From JAHECE01 sp963780675 (lineage in GTDB: Bacteria; Actinomycetota; Actinomycetes; Actinomycetales; JAHECE01): DNA of 64,000 bases. Below the pieces are notes generated by a model. It searched no databases, was not told where the DNA came from, and saw only the letters and a program-made list of their open reading frames with translations. Both the position numbers and the translations under genes were made by a program. The stretch lies in assembly GCA_963780675.1 (NCBI GenBank), contig CAWACR010000008.1:1-64000 (forward strand), given 5' to 3'. Of the stretch, positions 1 through 10,578 are shown one piece after another (the first letter of the stretch is position 1; every line of letters begins with the position of its first letter).

Positions 1-1622
1 TCTCCTCCGTCCTGATCCAGGCCGCCGTCGTCGGGCTCGTGGGCTCGGGGCTCGGGGTGCTGGCCGGCGTCGCCCTCGTCTCGGGGCTGCGCGTGGTGCT
101 CGCCCGGATGGGCATGGACCTCTCCGGCGACATCCCGCTCGAGGCCTCGACGGTCGCGATCTCGGTCGCGATCGGCACGGTCGTGAGCATGGTCGCCGCC
201 GCGATCCCGGCCCGGCGCGCAGCCCTCATCCCGCCGGTCGAGGCGATGCGCGACGACGTCGTGGCTGAGGACCGCTCCCTGCGCGTGCGCGCCGTCGTCG
301 GCTCGCTCCTGCTCGCGGGGGGCATCCTCGCGGTGTACCTCGCGACGTCCGACCTGGTGGACGAGGCGGGCGCCTGGCTCGGCGCCGGCGCGGCCGCCAC
401 CCTGGTCGCGATCCTCCTGCTCGCCCCCGTCATCGCCCGCGTCGCGGTCACGGTGCTCGCGGTCCCGTTCGTGGCGGCGATCCGCCCCCTCGGGCACCTG
501 GCGCGCGGCAACGTCACCCGCAACCCGCGGCGCACCGCGAACACCGCCGGAGCGCTCATGATCGGGATGGCGCTGGTGGGCGCGACAACGGTGCTCGCCG
601 CCACCGCGGGGGCCTCCACGCGCACCATCGTCGAGTCCGAGTCCACCGCGGACCTCATCGTCCAGTCCGCCACCTTCGCCGTCCCCGCGGAGGCGGTCGA
701 GGCGATCCGGGCACTGGAGACCGTCGGCCGCGCCGACACGGTCAGCCTGGGGACCGGCCTCGTCACCGGCGAGGGCCAGTCGGCCGAGGACGGCACCGCC
801 ACCAGCCTGGTCGGGGTGTCCGACGGCGCGTTCGGCACGACGCTCGACGTCGCCGTGACGTCGGGCACCCTGGAGGGCTTCGCCGACGGCGACGCCGCCG
901 TCCAGCGCGCCGCGGCGGAGTCCGAGGGCTTGCAGGTCGGCGACACGGTCACGATCACCACCGACACCGCGAGCGCCGAGGCGACGATCACGGCCCTCAT
1001 CGACTCGCGCATCCTCGGCGCGCCCGTCACGGTGCCCGAGGCCACGCTCGAGGCGCTCCTGCCGACCACCCAGCGCGCCGTGACGTCGGTGTTCATCGCG
1101 GGAGCGGAGGGTGTGGACCTGGAGACCCTGCGGGCCGACGTCGTGGACGCCGTCGCGCCGTTCGTGATCCTCTCGGTGCAGACCAACGAGGAGCTCGCGA
1201 CCTCGCTGGCCGACCAGGTGAACCGCGTGCTCGTCATCCTCTACGCCCTTCTCGGCCTCTCGATCGTCATCGCCGTCCTGGGGATCGTGAACACGCTCGC
1301 CCTCTCCGTGATCGAGCGCACCCGCGAGATCGGCCTGCTGCGCGCCGTCGGGCTCGGCCGCCTCCAGCTGGCGGGCACCGTCGCGATCGAGTCCGTCCTC
1401 ACCGCGCTCTTCGGCACCGTGGTGGGGGTCGCCGTCGGCGTGGCCCTCGCGGCGGCGCTGCCGTACGTGTTCGACGACGTCGGCCTGAACACCCTGGCGA
1501 TCCCGTGGACGCAGCTCGGCTGGATGCTGGTGCTCGCCGTCGCCGTCGGGGTCCTCGCGTCGCTGTGGCCCGGGACGAGGGCGGCGCGGCTCCCGGTCCT
1601 CCAGGCCATCGCGCAGGAGTAG
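1..1622 (+). CDS. ABC transporter permease, FtsX/MacB type (5' partial)
   Basis: This is the C-terminal part of an ABC export permease; the reading frame is open from base 3, so the true start lies upstream. About 539 codons are visible. The order is membrane segments (about residues 10-30 and 45-70), a second membrane block near 95-155, an extracytoplasmic domain of roughly 200 residues rich in Thr, Val and Asp, and a final FtsX domain of three hydrophobic helices near 400-525. The conserved cytoplasmic loop after the first helix of that domain is visible as IERTREIGLLRAVGLGR. Such permeases pair with an ATPase to move lipoproteins, peptides or drugs; the ATPase would be expected just upstream. 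Substrate cannot be told. An alternative GTG at 39 is only an internal codon. Confidence 0.9.
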   Translation, partial: SSVLIQAAVVGLVGSGLGVLAGVALVSGLRVVLARMGMDLSGDIPLEASTVAISVAIGTVVSMVAAAIPARRAALIPPVEAMRDDVVAEDRSLRVRAVVGSLLLAGGILAVYLATSDLVDEAGAWLGAGAAATLVAILLLAPVIARVAVTVLAVPFVAAIRPLGHLARGNVTRNPRRTANTAGALMIGMALVGATTVLAATAGASTRTIVESESTADLIVQSATFAVPAEAVEAIRALETVGRADTVSLGTGLVTGEGQSAEDGTATSLVGVSDGAFGTTLDVAVTSGTLEGFADGDAAVQRAAAESEGLQVGDTVTITTDTASAEATITALIDSRILGAPVTVPEATLEALLPTTQRAVTSVFIAGAEGVDLETLRADVVDAVAPFVILSVQTNEELATSLADQVNRVLVILYALLGLSIVIAVLGIVNTLALSVIERTREIGLLRAVGLGRLQLAGTVAIESVLTALFGTVVGVAVGVALAAALPYVFDDVGLNTLAIPWTQLGWMLVLAVAVGVLASLWPGTRAARLPVLQAIAQE

Positions 1623-1701
1623 GTCGCGGCCCACCTGCCAGCGACTAGGCTCGTCGCGGGGCACTCCACCCCGCACGAGGCCCAGCAGAAGGGTTGCGCC
1701 G

Positions 1702-2070
1702 ATGACGACTGGCCCGTCCGAGAAGAAGGTGCAGCGCACCGTCGCGGAGATCGAGGCGGACCTCGCCCGCACCCGCGAGGAGATGACCCTGACGCTCGAC
1801 GCCCTCAAGGACCGGCTCGACCCCCGCCTCCAGGCGGAGCGACTCGCCGGGCGCACCAAGGCGAAGGCGTCCTGGCTCACCGACCAGGCCAAGGGTGCCG
1901 CTCAGACGGTCTCGGCCCAGGCGAAGGGTGCCGCTCGGACCGCCTCGACCCAGGCCCAGAGGTCCGCCGAGTACGCCGCCGCCCACAAGGCCCAGGCCCT
2001 CGCCGTCGCGGGGGGGGCGATCATCCTCGTCGCCGGCGTGATCCTCCTCGCCGCGCGCCGCCGCAGCTGA
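1702..2070 (+). CDS. DUF3618 family small membrane protein
   Basis: A 122-residue protein of the DUF3618 family common in Actinobacteria. The family core EIEADLARTREEMTLTLDAL lies near residues 14-33, followed by a basic, Ala/Lys-rich stretch that would form a long amphipathic helix, and one C-terminal membrane segment (about 98-118) ending in RRRS. It is probably a membrane-anchored helical protein; some relatives are annotated as YtjA/gas-vesicle-like, but no activity is established. It follows the permease after 79 bases. TAGGCT at 1645-1650 could be a -10 box, giving it its own promoter. Confidence 0.85.
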   Translation: MTTGPSEKKVQRTVAEIEADLARTREEMTLTLDALKDRLDPRLQAERLAGRTKAKASWLTDQAKGAAQTVSAQAKGAARTASTQAQRSAEYAAAHKAQALAVAGGAIILVAGVILLAARRRS

Positions 2071-2220
2071 CGAAGGCCGCACGACCCGGCGGGACCGGCG
2101 CACGTACCCCGGCCGGTCAGGGAGCCTGTACCCTGACGCCACGACAGAACTGACCATGATCGCCGTCGGCCGCACCTCCGGGTGCCTGCCTCGGTCACAC
2201 GCAAGAGGGGGGTCGACGCC

Positions 2221-2439
2221 ATGGGGCGCGGCCGTCAAAAGGCAAAGCAGACGAAGGTCGCGCGTGAGCTGAAGTACTTCAGCCCGCACACCGACTACCG
2301 GGCTCTCCAGCGAGAGCTCGCGTCGCACTCGAAGGACGCAGACCCCTATGCACCGGCCGACCTCGACGAGGACGACGACGCGGACGAGTTCGCAGACGAC
2401 GAGGACGACGGCGGCTGGCCAGTCGCCGGGCCTCGGTGA
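2221..2439 (+). CDS. DUF3073 family protein
   Basis: A 72-residue protein of the actinobacterial DUF3073 family. The ATG at 2221 was chosen because the family begins MGRGRQKAKQTKVAREL and a G-rich ribosome binding site (AGAGGGGGG) ends about seven bases before it; the frame could extend upstream to 2182 but that stretch is unlike the family. The N-terminal half is basic with the conserved KYFSPHTDY motif; the C-terminal half is almost entirely Asp/Glu, typical for the family. Function is unknown. It is often found near purine genes in Actinobacteria, as here. Its stop codon lies in the first unit of a 17-bp repeat array. Confidence 0.93.
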   Translation: MGRGRQKAKQTKVARELKYFSPHTDYRALQRELASHSKDADPYAPADLDEDDDADEFADDEDDGGWPVAGPR

Positions 2440-2611
2440 CCCGCAGGCATCGGTGACAGGCAGTGCGTAGCAGCCGGCACCGCTCGTTGACCGGCAGGGC
2501 GTAGCAGCCGGCACCGGTCGCTGACCGGTAGGACGCGGTGGACGGCAGGGCTCGGTGACCGACGCGGGTCTGTGATGAACTCGGGTCAGTGATGAACGAG
2601 GGTGAGTGACG
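2425..2611. repeat. 17-bp imperfect tandem array (about 11 units)
   Basis: Between the convergent ends of the DUF3073 gene and purM the sequence falls into consecutive 17-base units. Examples are GGCAGTGCGTAGCAGCC (2459), GGCACCGCTCGTTGACC (2476), GGCAGGGCGTAGCAGCC (2493), GGCACCGGTCGCTGACC (2510), GGCAGGGCTCGGTGACC (2544) and AACTCGGGTCAGTGATG (2578). Units 1-2 and 3-4 are near-identical 34-base pairs, so the array also has a higher-order period. Most units end in TGACC or TGATG. No open frame or hairpin explains it. The remainder up to 2696 holds no feature. Confidence 0.75.
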
Positions 2612-2696
2612 ACGGCGTGGCCGCCGAGTCCGCGGCCGTAGCCGGCACCGGCGACCCCGGGGAGTCGGACCCCGATCAGCCTGGATCCACCGGTGT

Positions 2697-3811
2697 TCAG
2701 GCCGTCCGGTAGTCACCCTGGAGCCGAACCGCCCCGCCCCGCACGCCCTTCGTCCCCGTGACCAGGGCGTCGGCAGCCGGGTCGGCACCGAGCACCCCGA
2801 CCGCCCCCAGCACCCACGCGTCGAGGCCACGCTCCCGCGCCCGCGCGAGGGCCGCGTTGGCGCCGTCGGGTCCGACCACGGCGACCATCCCGACGCCGAG
2901 GTTCAGGGTGTTCTCCAGGTCGCCCCACGGGACGTCGCCGAGGGCGCGGACGACGTCGAAGACGGGCGGGACCACCCAGCAGGCGCGATCGATGTCCGCG
3001 ACCAGGCCGGCAGGGAGCACGCGGGCCAGGTTCGCGGCGAGCCCGCCGCCGGTGACGTGGGTGAACGCGTGCACCTCGGCGGCGGGGTCCGCGGCGAGCG
3101 CGAGGGCGTCGGCGGCGTAGACGCGGGTCGGCTCGAGCAGCTCCTCGCCGAGGGTGCGGCCGAACTCCGGCACGTGCCGGTCGAGCGACCAGCCGGCGCG
3201 CGCGACGACGCGGCGCACGAGCGAGTACCCGTTGGAGTGCAGCCCGCACGAGGCGAGGGCGATGACGACGTCGCCCCGGCGCACGCGATCCGGGCCGAGG
3301 ACGGCGTCCGCCTCGACCACGCCGGTCGCGGCGCCGGCGACGTCGTAGTCGTCGACGCCGAGCAGGCCCGGGTGCTCGGCCGTCTCGCCGCCGACGAGCG
3401 CGGTGCCGGCCTCGGCGCACGCCGCGGCGATGCCGCGCACGATCTCGGCGATCCGCTCGGGGACGACCTTGCCGCACGCGATGTAGTCGGTCATGAAGAG
3501 GGGCTTCGCGCCGACCACGACGATGTCGTCGACCACCATGCCGACCAGGTCGAGCCCGATGGTGTCGTGCATGTCCATCGCCTGCGCGATCGCGACCTTC
3601 GTGCCCACGCCGTCCGTCGAGGTCGCCAGCAGCGGACGGCGGTAGCCGCGAGCAGCGCCGAGGCGTCGAACAGCCCGGCGAACCCGCCGACGCCGCCCAG
3701 GACCTCGGGGCCGTGGGTGGCGCGGACCGCGTCCTTCATCAGCTCGACGGCGCGGTCGCCCGCCTCCGTGTCGACGCCGGCGGCGGCGTAGGTGATGGCG
3801 TCGGGTGTCAT
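2697..3811 (-). pseudogene. purM: phosphoribosylformylglycinamidine cyclo-ligase (AIR synthetase), one frameshift
   Basis: PurM closes the imidazole ring of aminoimidazole ribotide in step five of purine synthesis, using ATP in the cytosol. The protein would be about 371 residues, normal for the family. Visible signatures are GGVGGFAGLF, the ATP-binding STDGVGTKVAIA motif, DLVGMVVDDIVVVGAKP, GGETAEHPG, LHSNGYSLVR and HVTGGGLAANLARVLP. The start ATG overlaps the region just after purF. At about 3645-3660 one base is missing: the N-terminal segment ends in FDASALLA in one frame and resumes as GYRRPLLATSTDG in another. The rest is perfectly conserved, so recent mutation or a sequencing error is likely. 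It is probably co-transcribed with purF. Confidence 0.93.
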
Positions 3812-3820
3812 GGCTGGGCC

Positions 3821-5369
3821 TCACGGGTGGTCGAGGGCGCCGGCCCCGCCGAAGCCGGGCAGGATCGCGACGAGACCGTCCTCGGGGGACCCGAGCGGGA
3901 GCGCGGCTGCTCGAGCAGGCTCTTGCCCAGGTGGACGGCGGGCGGCAGCTCGATCGGGTAGCTGCCCGTGAAGCACGCGGTGCACAGCCTCGACGCGGGC
4001 TGGCTCGGTGGCGGCGACCATGCCCTCCGGCGAGATGTAGCCGAGCGAGTCGGCGCCGATGCTCCGGCGGACCTGCTCGATGGTCATGCCGGTGGCGATG
4101 AGCTCGGCCCGCGTGGCGAAGTCGATGCCGTAGAAGCACGGCCACTGCACGGGGGGCGAGGAGATCCGCACGTGGACCTCGGCCGCGCCGGCCTCCCGGA
4201 GCATGCGGACGATCGCGCGCTGGGTGTTGCCGCGCACGATCGAGTCGTCGACCACGACGAGCCGCTTGCCCCGCGATGACCTCTTGAGCGGGTTGAGCTT
4301 GAGCCGGATCCCCAGCTGGCGGAGGGTCTGGCGACGGCTGGATGAACGTGCGGCCCACGTAGGCGTTCTTGGTCAGGCCCTGCGCGAAGCGGATGCCGGA
4401 CTCGGCCGCGTAGCCGACGGCCGCCGGCGTGCCCGACTCCGGCACCGGGATGACGAGGTCCGCCTCGACGGGGTGCTCGCGGGCGAGGATCCGGCCCATC
4501 TCGACGCGCGCGGCGTGCACCGAGCGGCCGGCGATGGTCGTGTCCGGCCGGGCGAGGTAGACGTACTCGAACACGCACCCCGTGGGCGTCGCCTCGGCGA
4601 AGCGCTGCGACCGCACGCCGTCGGCGTCGATCGCGATCATCTCGCCGGGCTCGACCTCGCGGACGTAGGACGCGCCGACGATGTCGAGCGCCGCGGTCTC
4701 CGAGGCGACCACCCAGCCCCGCTCGAGCCGGCCGAGGACGAGCGGGCCGGACGCCGTGCGGGTCGCGCGCGGCGTAGAGGGTGTGCTCGTCCATGAAGAC
4801 GAGGGAGAACGCGCCGCGCAGGCGGGGCAGGATCTCCAGGGCGGTCGTCTCGAGGGTGTGGTCCGGGTCCCCGGCGAGCAGGGCGGTCAGGACGGAGGTG
4901 TCCGTGGTCGCGCCCTTGGCGAGCTCGCCCCGGTTGCGCGAGCCGTACCGCTCTTCGACGAGCCGGACGAGCTCGGCGGTGTTGGTGAGGTTGCCGTTGT
5001 GGCCGAGGGCGACCGTGCCGGCCGCCGTCGCCCCGAGCGTGGGCTGTGCGTTGTGCCCAGGTGCTCGCGCCGGTGGTGGAGTACCGGGTGTGCCCGATGG
5101 CGAGGTAGCCCTGGAGGGGTTCGAGCGCGCTCTCGTCGAACACCTGGGAGACCAGGCCCATGTCCTTGTAGACGAGGATCTGGCTCGCCGTTGCTCGTGG
5201 CGATTCCCGCCGACTCCTGGCCGCGGTGCTGGAGGGCGTAGAGGCCGAAGTAGGTGAGCTTGGCGACCTCTTCGCCCGGCGCCCAGACCCCGAAGACGCC
5301 GCAGGCGTCCTGAGGGCCCTTCTCACCGGGTAGGAGATCGTGGTTCAGCCGACCGTCTCCGCGCGCCAC
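3821..5369 (-). pseudogene. purF: amidophosphoribosyltransferase, several frameshifts
   Basis: PurF commits PRPP to purine synthesis by transferring ammonia from glutamine. Conserved blocks occur in order but in different frames: GPQDACGVFGVWAPGEE with the N-terminal nucleophile Cys region, LYALQHRGQESAGIATSNG, SQILVYKDMGLVSQVF, RYSTTGAS, NAQPT, FIQPS, the PRPP loop VVVDDSIVRGNTQRA, and CTACFTGSYPIELPP. Frame changes fall near 5194, 5057, 4750, 4330 and 4000, mostly fitting one extra base each, plus a compensating pair near 4265-4285 that turns KEVIAGK into KRSSRGK. The proposed end, VAILPGFGG...LDHP with a stop at 3821, lies just before purM. The start is probably the GTG at 5369, although the frame extends to an ATG at 5387. 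Everything outside the indels is well conserved. Confidence 0.92.
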
Positions 5370-5414
5370 CGACCCATGGTCCCACATGCGTGGGTCGCTC
5401 CGACGCCACGGGCC

Positions 5415-6914
5415 TCAGCCGGCGATCGCGAACCGCACCCTGCGCGCGGTCGGCGAGGCCTCCACGAGGCGGACTCGGACGCGTTCCCCGAGCGGCAGGT
5501 GGGCACCGGTGACGACGGCGCGCACCGCTGGCTCCACCAGCACCACCTCGCCGCGGTCGGGCCCACCGTCGCGACCGGCCCGGACGTCGACGACGGCGCC
5601 CTCGAAGGTCTCGCCGACCCGATCGGAGAGCATGGCCGCCTCCACCGTGTCGATCCCCGCGCGCTCGTAGGCGCCGGCCAGACGACCGGCCCTGGCCATC
5701 ACCTCGGGGAGCGAGGGGAGCGCCGCGAGGACCCAGCCGGGGACCGGTTCCCCCGCGCTCGCCGCCAGGCAGATCTCGAGCCCGTACCGGTCGACGAGCC
5801 GCCGCAGCGGCGCGGTGACGTGGGCGTACTCGGAGGCGATGGCCGCATGGGTCATCGCCTCCGTCTCGGCGCCCGTCCCGCCCGGTGAGCCGGGTACCCC
5901 GTACGTGCGATACCCGGCGCCGCGGAAGAGCGACGTGGCCGCGTCGAGGAAGGCGGCGTCCCGGGGCCGCGCGGCGTCGAGGCGGCGGACGACGTCGCCG
6001 TAGGGCTCGTCCGGGCGCCACGCGACGCCCAGGGCGGCCGCGGTGCGGCGGAGGCGGGCCAGGTCGTCGGGGCGCGCAGCGTCGAGGGTGCGCACGACCC
6101 CGACGCCGCACCCGCGCATGAGGCGCGCCGCGGAGATGCCGGTGGCCAGGGAGATCTGGGCGTTCCACGCCTCGACCGGGAGCACGCGGCGGTAGGCCAG
6201 GGACCAGCCGCCGCCGGTACGCACCACGTCCTGCTCGGGGATCGGCAGCGACACCCCGCCCCGGTCACGCTCCCGCTCGAGGCGCAGCGGCCCGACCTCC
6301 GCGAGGAGCGCGAGGACGGGGCCGGCCCGCCCGGCGTCGAGGTCGGCCTGGGCCTGCTCGTAGGCGAGCCGGGCGCGGCTGCGGACGACGGCGCGGCGCA
6401 CCTGCGCGTCCAGGAGACGGCCGTCGCCGGCGAGGCGGAGGCGCCACAGGCACGCGGGCCGGTCGACGCCCGGCAGGAGCGACGCCGCGCCTTCGGACAG
6501 GACCGGCGGGTGCAGGGGCGAGCGCTCGTCCGGGCCGTAGAGGGTCAGGCCGCGGCGGTGGGCCTCGGCGTCGACGGCGCCGCCCGGGCGGACGAACGCG
6601 GCCACGTCGGCGATCGCGTAGTGGACGACGTACCCGGCGCCGTCGGGCCCCCTCGCCAGATGGACGGCCTGGTCGAGGTCGGTGGAGCCCGGCGGGTCGA
6701 GGGTGACGAGGTCGAGGTCGCGGGCGTCGTCGTAGACGTGCGGCCCGGGGACGCGCAGGCCCGGGACCTGCGGACCGGGGACGAAGGCGGCCGCGCGCTC
6801 GGCCTCGGCGAGGACGTCCCCGGGGAAGGCGGCCGGCACGCCGAGGTCGCGGCGGAGGGCACGGAAGTGCTCGCGGAGGTCCGGTTCGGCGACGTGGACG
6901 ACGCGGTGCGGCAC
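5415..6914 (-). CDS. RNB-domain ribonuclease (RNase II/R family)
   Basis: A 499-residue exoribonuclease-like protein. The RNB catalytic domain spans about residues 70-380 and contains the metal-binding DPPGSTDLDQA motif (about 74-84), HYAIADVAAFV, and PPVLSEGAASLLPG; these match the family's Asp-rich active site that degrades RNA 3' to 5'. It lacks the cold-shock domains and long C-terminus of RNase R, so it belongs to the shorter actinobacterial form. The GTG start at 6914 is supported by an AGGAGG ribosome binding site a few bases upstream. It lies between purF and a small membrane protein on the same strand. The frame is intact, unlike its purine neighbours. Confidence 0.92.
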   Translation of the reverse strand: MPHRVVHVAEPDLREHFRALRRDLGVPAAFPGDVLAEAERAAAFVPGPQVPGLRVPGPHVYDDARDLDLVTLDPPGSTDLDQAVHLARGPDGAGYVVHYAIADVAAFVRPGGAVDAEAHRRGLTLYGPDERSPLHPPVLSEGAASLLPGVDRPACLWRLRLAGDGRLLDAQVRRAVVRSRARLAYEQAQADLDAGRAGPVLALLAEVGPLRLERERDRGGVSLPIPEQDVVRTGGGWSLAYRRVLPVEAWNAQISLATGISAARLMRGCGVGVVRTLDAARPDDLARLRRTAAALGVAWRPDEPYGDVVRRLDAARPRDAAFLDAATSLFRGAGYRTYGVPGSPGGTGAETEAMTHAAIASEYAHVTAPLRRLVDRYGLEICLAASAGEPVPGWVLAALPSLPEVMARAGRLAGAYERAGIDTVEAAMLSDRVGETFEGAVVDVRAGRDGGPDRGEVVLVEPAVRAVVTGAHLPLGERVRVRLVEASPTARRVRFAIAG

Positions 6915-6944
6915 GCGGTTCCTCCTGGTGCGATCCGGACGGGA

Positions 6945-7256
6945 TCAGGGAGCGGGTCGGCGCAGCGACCGGCGGTCGGCGAGCACGGCTGCGAGCGCGC
7001 CGAGCAGGGCCCCCGCGCCACCGAAGGCGAGGAACAGCAGCAGGAAGATCGTCCCCCTGCCCAGGACCTCCCCCGGCGGGCCGAGGATCGCGGCGAGCGC
7101 GGCGACCAGCGCGCCCGCGAGGACGCCGGCGAGCGCGAATCGCCCGTACCGCGGCGCGCGGCGCGTCGTGGAGGGCGCGGCGAGCGCGGTGATCTGCTCG
7201 GCGCCCAGCGGCGCCGGCTCGGGACGGGGGGCGCCGTCGTCGGGGCTGGTGCTCAC
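6945..7256 (-). CDS. small two-helix membrane protein, unknown function
   Basis: A 103-residue protein with a Pro/Ala-rich N-terminal tail of about 40 residues followed by two hydrophobic helices (roughly 40-60 and 68-92) rich in Gly, Ala and Leu, and a basic C-terminus. The GTG start overlaps the stop codon of the sterol-carrier-like gene upstream (GTGA), so translation is probably coupled to it. No family could be recognised. Confidence 0.75.
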   Translation of the reverse strand: MSTSPDDGAPRPEPAPLGAEQITALAAPSTTRRAPRYGRFALAGVLAGALVAALAAILGPPGEVLGRGTIFLLLFLAFGGAGALLGALAAVLADRRSLRRPAP

Positions 7257-7657
7257 CCCGGGAGGCTACCGGGCGGGGGTGACGAGGCGAAGAGCGGGAG
7301 GAGGGCGTCGAGGTCGCCGCGGGCCCCCGACGCGCGGACGCGGCCCGTGGCGACGGCGTCGGCCCAGGTCAGGCTGCCCGCGGCGAGGGCGAGCCAGGTG
7401 CCGGGGTCGGTCTCGACGACGTTCGGCGGCGTCCCCCGGGTGTGCCGCGGGCCCTCGACGGCCTGGACGGCCCCCGCGGGCGGGACGCGGACCTCGACGG
7501 CGTGGCCCGGGGCGCGCGCGGCGAGCTCCTCGAGGGTGAACCGGACGGCGGTGCGGGTGGTGGCGGCGTCGGGCTCCTCGCCGCGGGCTCGCGCCGTCAG
7601 CCAGCCGTCGAGGGCGGCGCGACCTGTCGGGGCGTCGATGCGTCGTCGGGGGGGCAT
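7253..7657 (-). CDS. sterol carrier family protein
   Basis: A 134-residue protein resembling the actinobacterial 'sterol carrier family' (SCP2-like/maleylpyruvate isomerase C-terminal-like) proteins. Recognisable family features are the TRTAVRFTLEELAARAPG stretch near residue 35, VEVRVPP, the GPRHTRGTPPNVVE motif near 70-83, and the TWLALAAGSLTWADAV helix near 87-102. Members are thought to bind hydrophobic ligands but no substrate is established. In related genomes this gene sits close to purine genes, as here. Its end overlaps the next gene's start by four bases. Confidence 0.85.
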   Translation of the reverse strand: MPPRRRIDAPTGRAALDGWLTARARGEEPDAATTRTAVRFTLEELAARAPGHAVEVRVPPAGAVQAVEGPRHTRGTPPNVVETDPGTWLALAAGSLTWADAVATGRVRASGARGDLDALLPLFASSPPPGSLPG

Positions 7658-7677
7658 CGGTGCGGGGCTCCCGAGCG

Positions 7678-9122
<1,445 letters not shown>

Positions 9123-9165
9123 CGGCTGCTCCCCGCGTCCGGCTCGTCACATCAGTGTGCCTGCC

Positions 9166-10505
9166 TCAGATGATGCCCTGCGCGATCATCGCGTCGGCCA
9201 CCTTCACGAAGCCGGCGATGTTGGCGCCCGCCACGTAGTTGCCCGGCTGGCCGTACTCCTCCGCCGTCGCGACGCACCGGTCGTGGATGTTGACCATGAT
9301 CTCGGTCAGGCGCTCCTCCGTGTGCTCGAAGGACCAGGAGTCGCGGCTCGCGTTCTGCTGCATCTCCAGCGCCGAGGTGGCGACGCCACCCGCGTTCGCG
9401 GCCTTGCCGGGGCCGAACAGGATGCCGGCGTCCTGGAAGATGACGGTCGCGTCGGGCGTGCGTCGGCATGTTGGCGCCCTCGGCGACGGCGAGCACGCCG
9501 TTGGCGATCAGGGTGGCCGCGGCCGAGTCGTCGAGCTCGTTCTGCGTGGCGCACGGCAGGGCGACGTCGGTGGGCACGTCCCAGATGGTCCCGGAGTCGG
9601 AGAAGACGGCCGAGGAGCGCCGGTCGGCGTAGTCCGCGACGCGTCCGCGCTCGACCTCCTTGACCTGGCGGAGCAGGTCGAGGTCCACCCCGGCCTCGTC
9701 CACCACGTACCCGGAGGAGTCCGAGAAGGCGATGACGTGGGCGCCGAAAGCCTGCGCCTTCTGGATGGCGTAGATCGCCACGTTGCCGGAGCCGGACACC
9801 GTCACCCGCCGCCCGTCGAAGGACTGGCCCTTGGTGCGCAGCATCTCCTGGGCGAAGAGCACCGTGCCGTAGCCCGTGGCCTCGGTCCGCACCAGCGAGC
9901 CGCCCCAGCGTGATGCCCTTGCCGGTGAGGACGCCGGACTCGTAGCGGTTGGTGATCCGCTTGTACTGGCCGAAGAGGTAGCCGATCTCCCGGCCGCCCA
10001 CGCCGATGTCGCCCGCCGGGACGTCGGTGTACTCGCCGATGTGCCGGTAGAGCTCGGTCATGAACGCCTGGCAGAACCGCATGACCTCGCCGTCGCTCTT
10101 GCCGCGCGGGTCGAAGTCGGAGCCGCCCTTGCCGCCGCCGATCGGCATGCCGGTGAGGGAGTTCTTGAAGATCTGCTCGAAGCCGAGGAACTTGATGATC
10201 CCCAGGTAGACCGAGGGGTGGAAGCGCAACCCGCCCTTGTAGGGGCCGAGCGCGGAGTTGAACTCCACGCGGAAGCCGCGGTTGATCTGCACCTGGCCCG
10301 CGTCGTCCACCCAGGGCACGCGGAAGATGATCTGCCGCTCGGGCTCGCAGATCCGCTCCAGCACGGCCGCGTCCACGTAGTGGGGGTTCTTCGCCATGAC
10401 CGGCTCGAGCGACTCGAACACCTCACGAACCGCCTGGTGGAACTCCACCTCGCCGAGGTTGCGCCGCAGCACGTCGGCGTAGACCTCCCGGAGCTTCCTC
10501 TCCAT
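9166..10505 (-). pseudogene. gdhA: NADP-type glutamate dehydrogenase, two single-base insertions
   Basis: GdhA aminates 2-oxoglutarate to glutamate. The protein would be about 446 residues, the size of hexameric bacterial enzymes. Conserved segments include RVEFNSALGPYKGGLRFHP with the substrate-binding Lys, GGGKGGSDFDP with the catalytic Lys, PAGDIGVGGREIGYL, and the dinucleotide-binding VSGSGNVAIYAI. The frame breaks near 9902 (TGKGITLG then GSLVRTEATGYG) and near 9460 (EGANMPT then TPDATVIF), each consistent with one extra base. NADP specificity is inferred from resemblance to the NADP type, not from a tested residue. The start at 10505 is a canonical ATG. Confidence 0.92.
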
Positions 10506-10578
10506 GGTCTGACTCCCTCATCGTCGTGGGACCGAAGGGCGGCCGTGCGTGGCCGCCCTGCGAGCCCCCCGGCGAGGC

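Noticed and set aside
2697..4712. A single 671-codon frame spanning purM and part of purF
   Set aside because: It joins two genes in different true frames; the middle part is an Arg-rich shadow with no homology.
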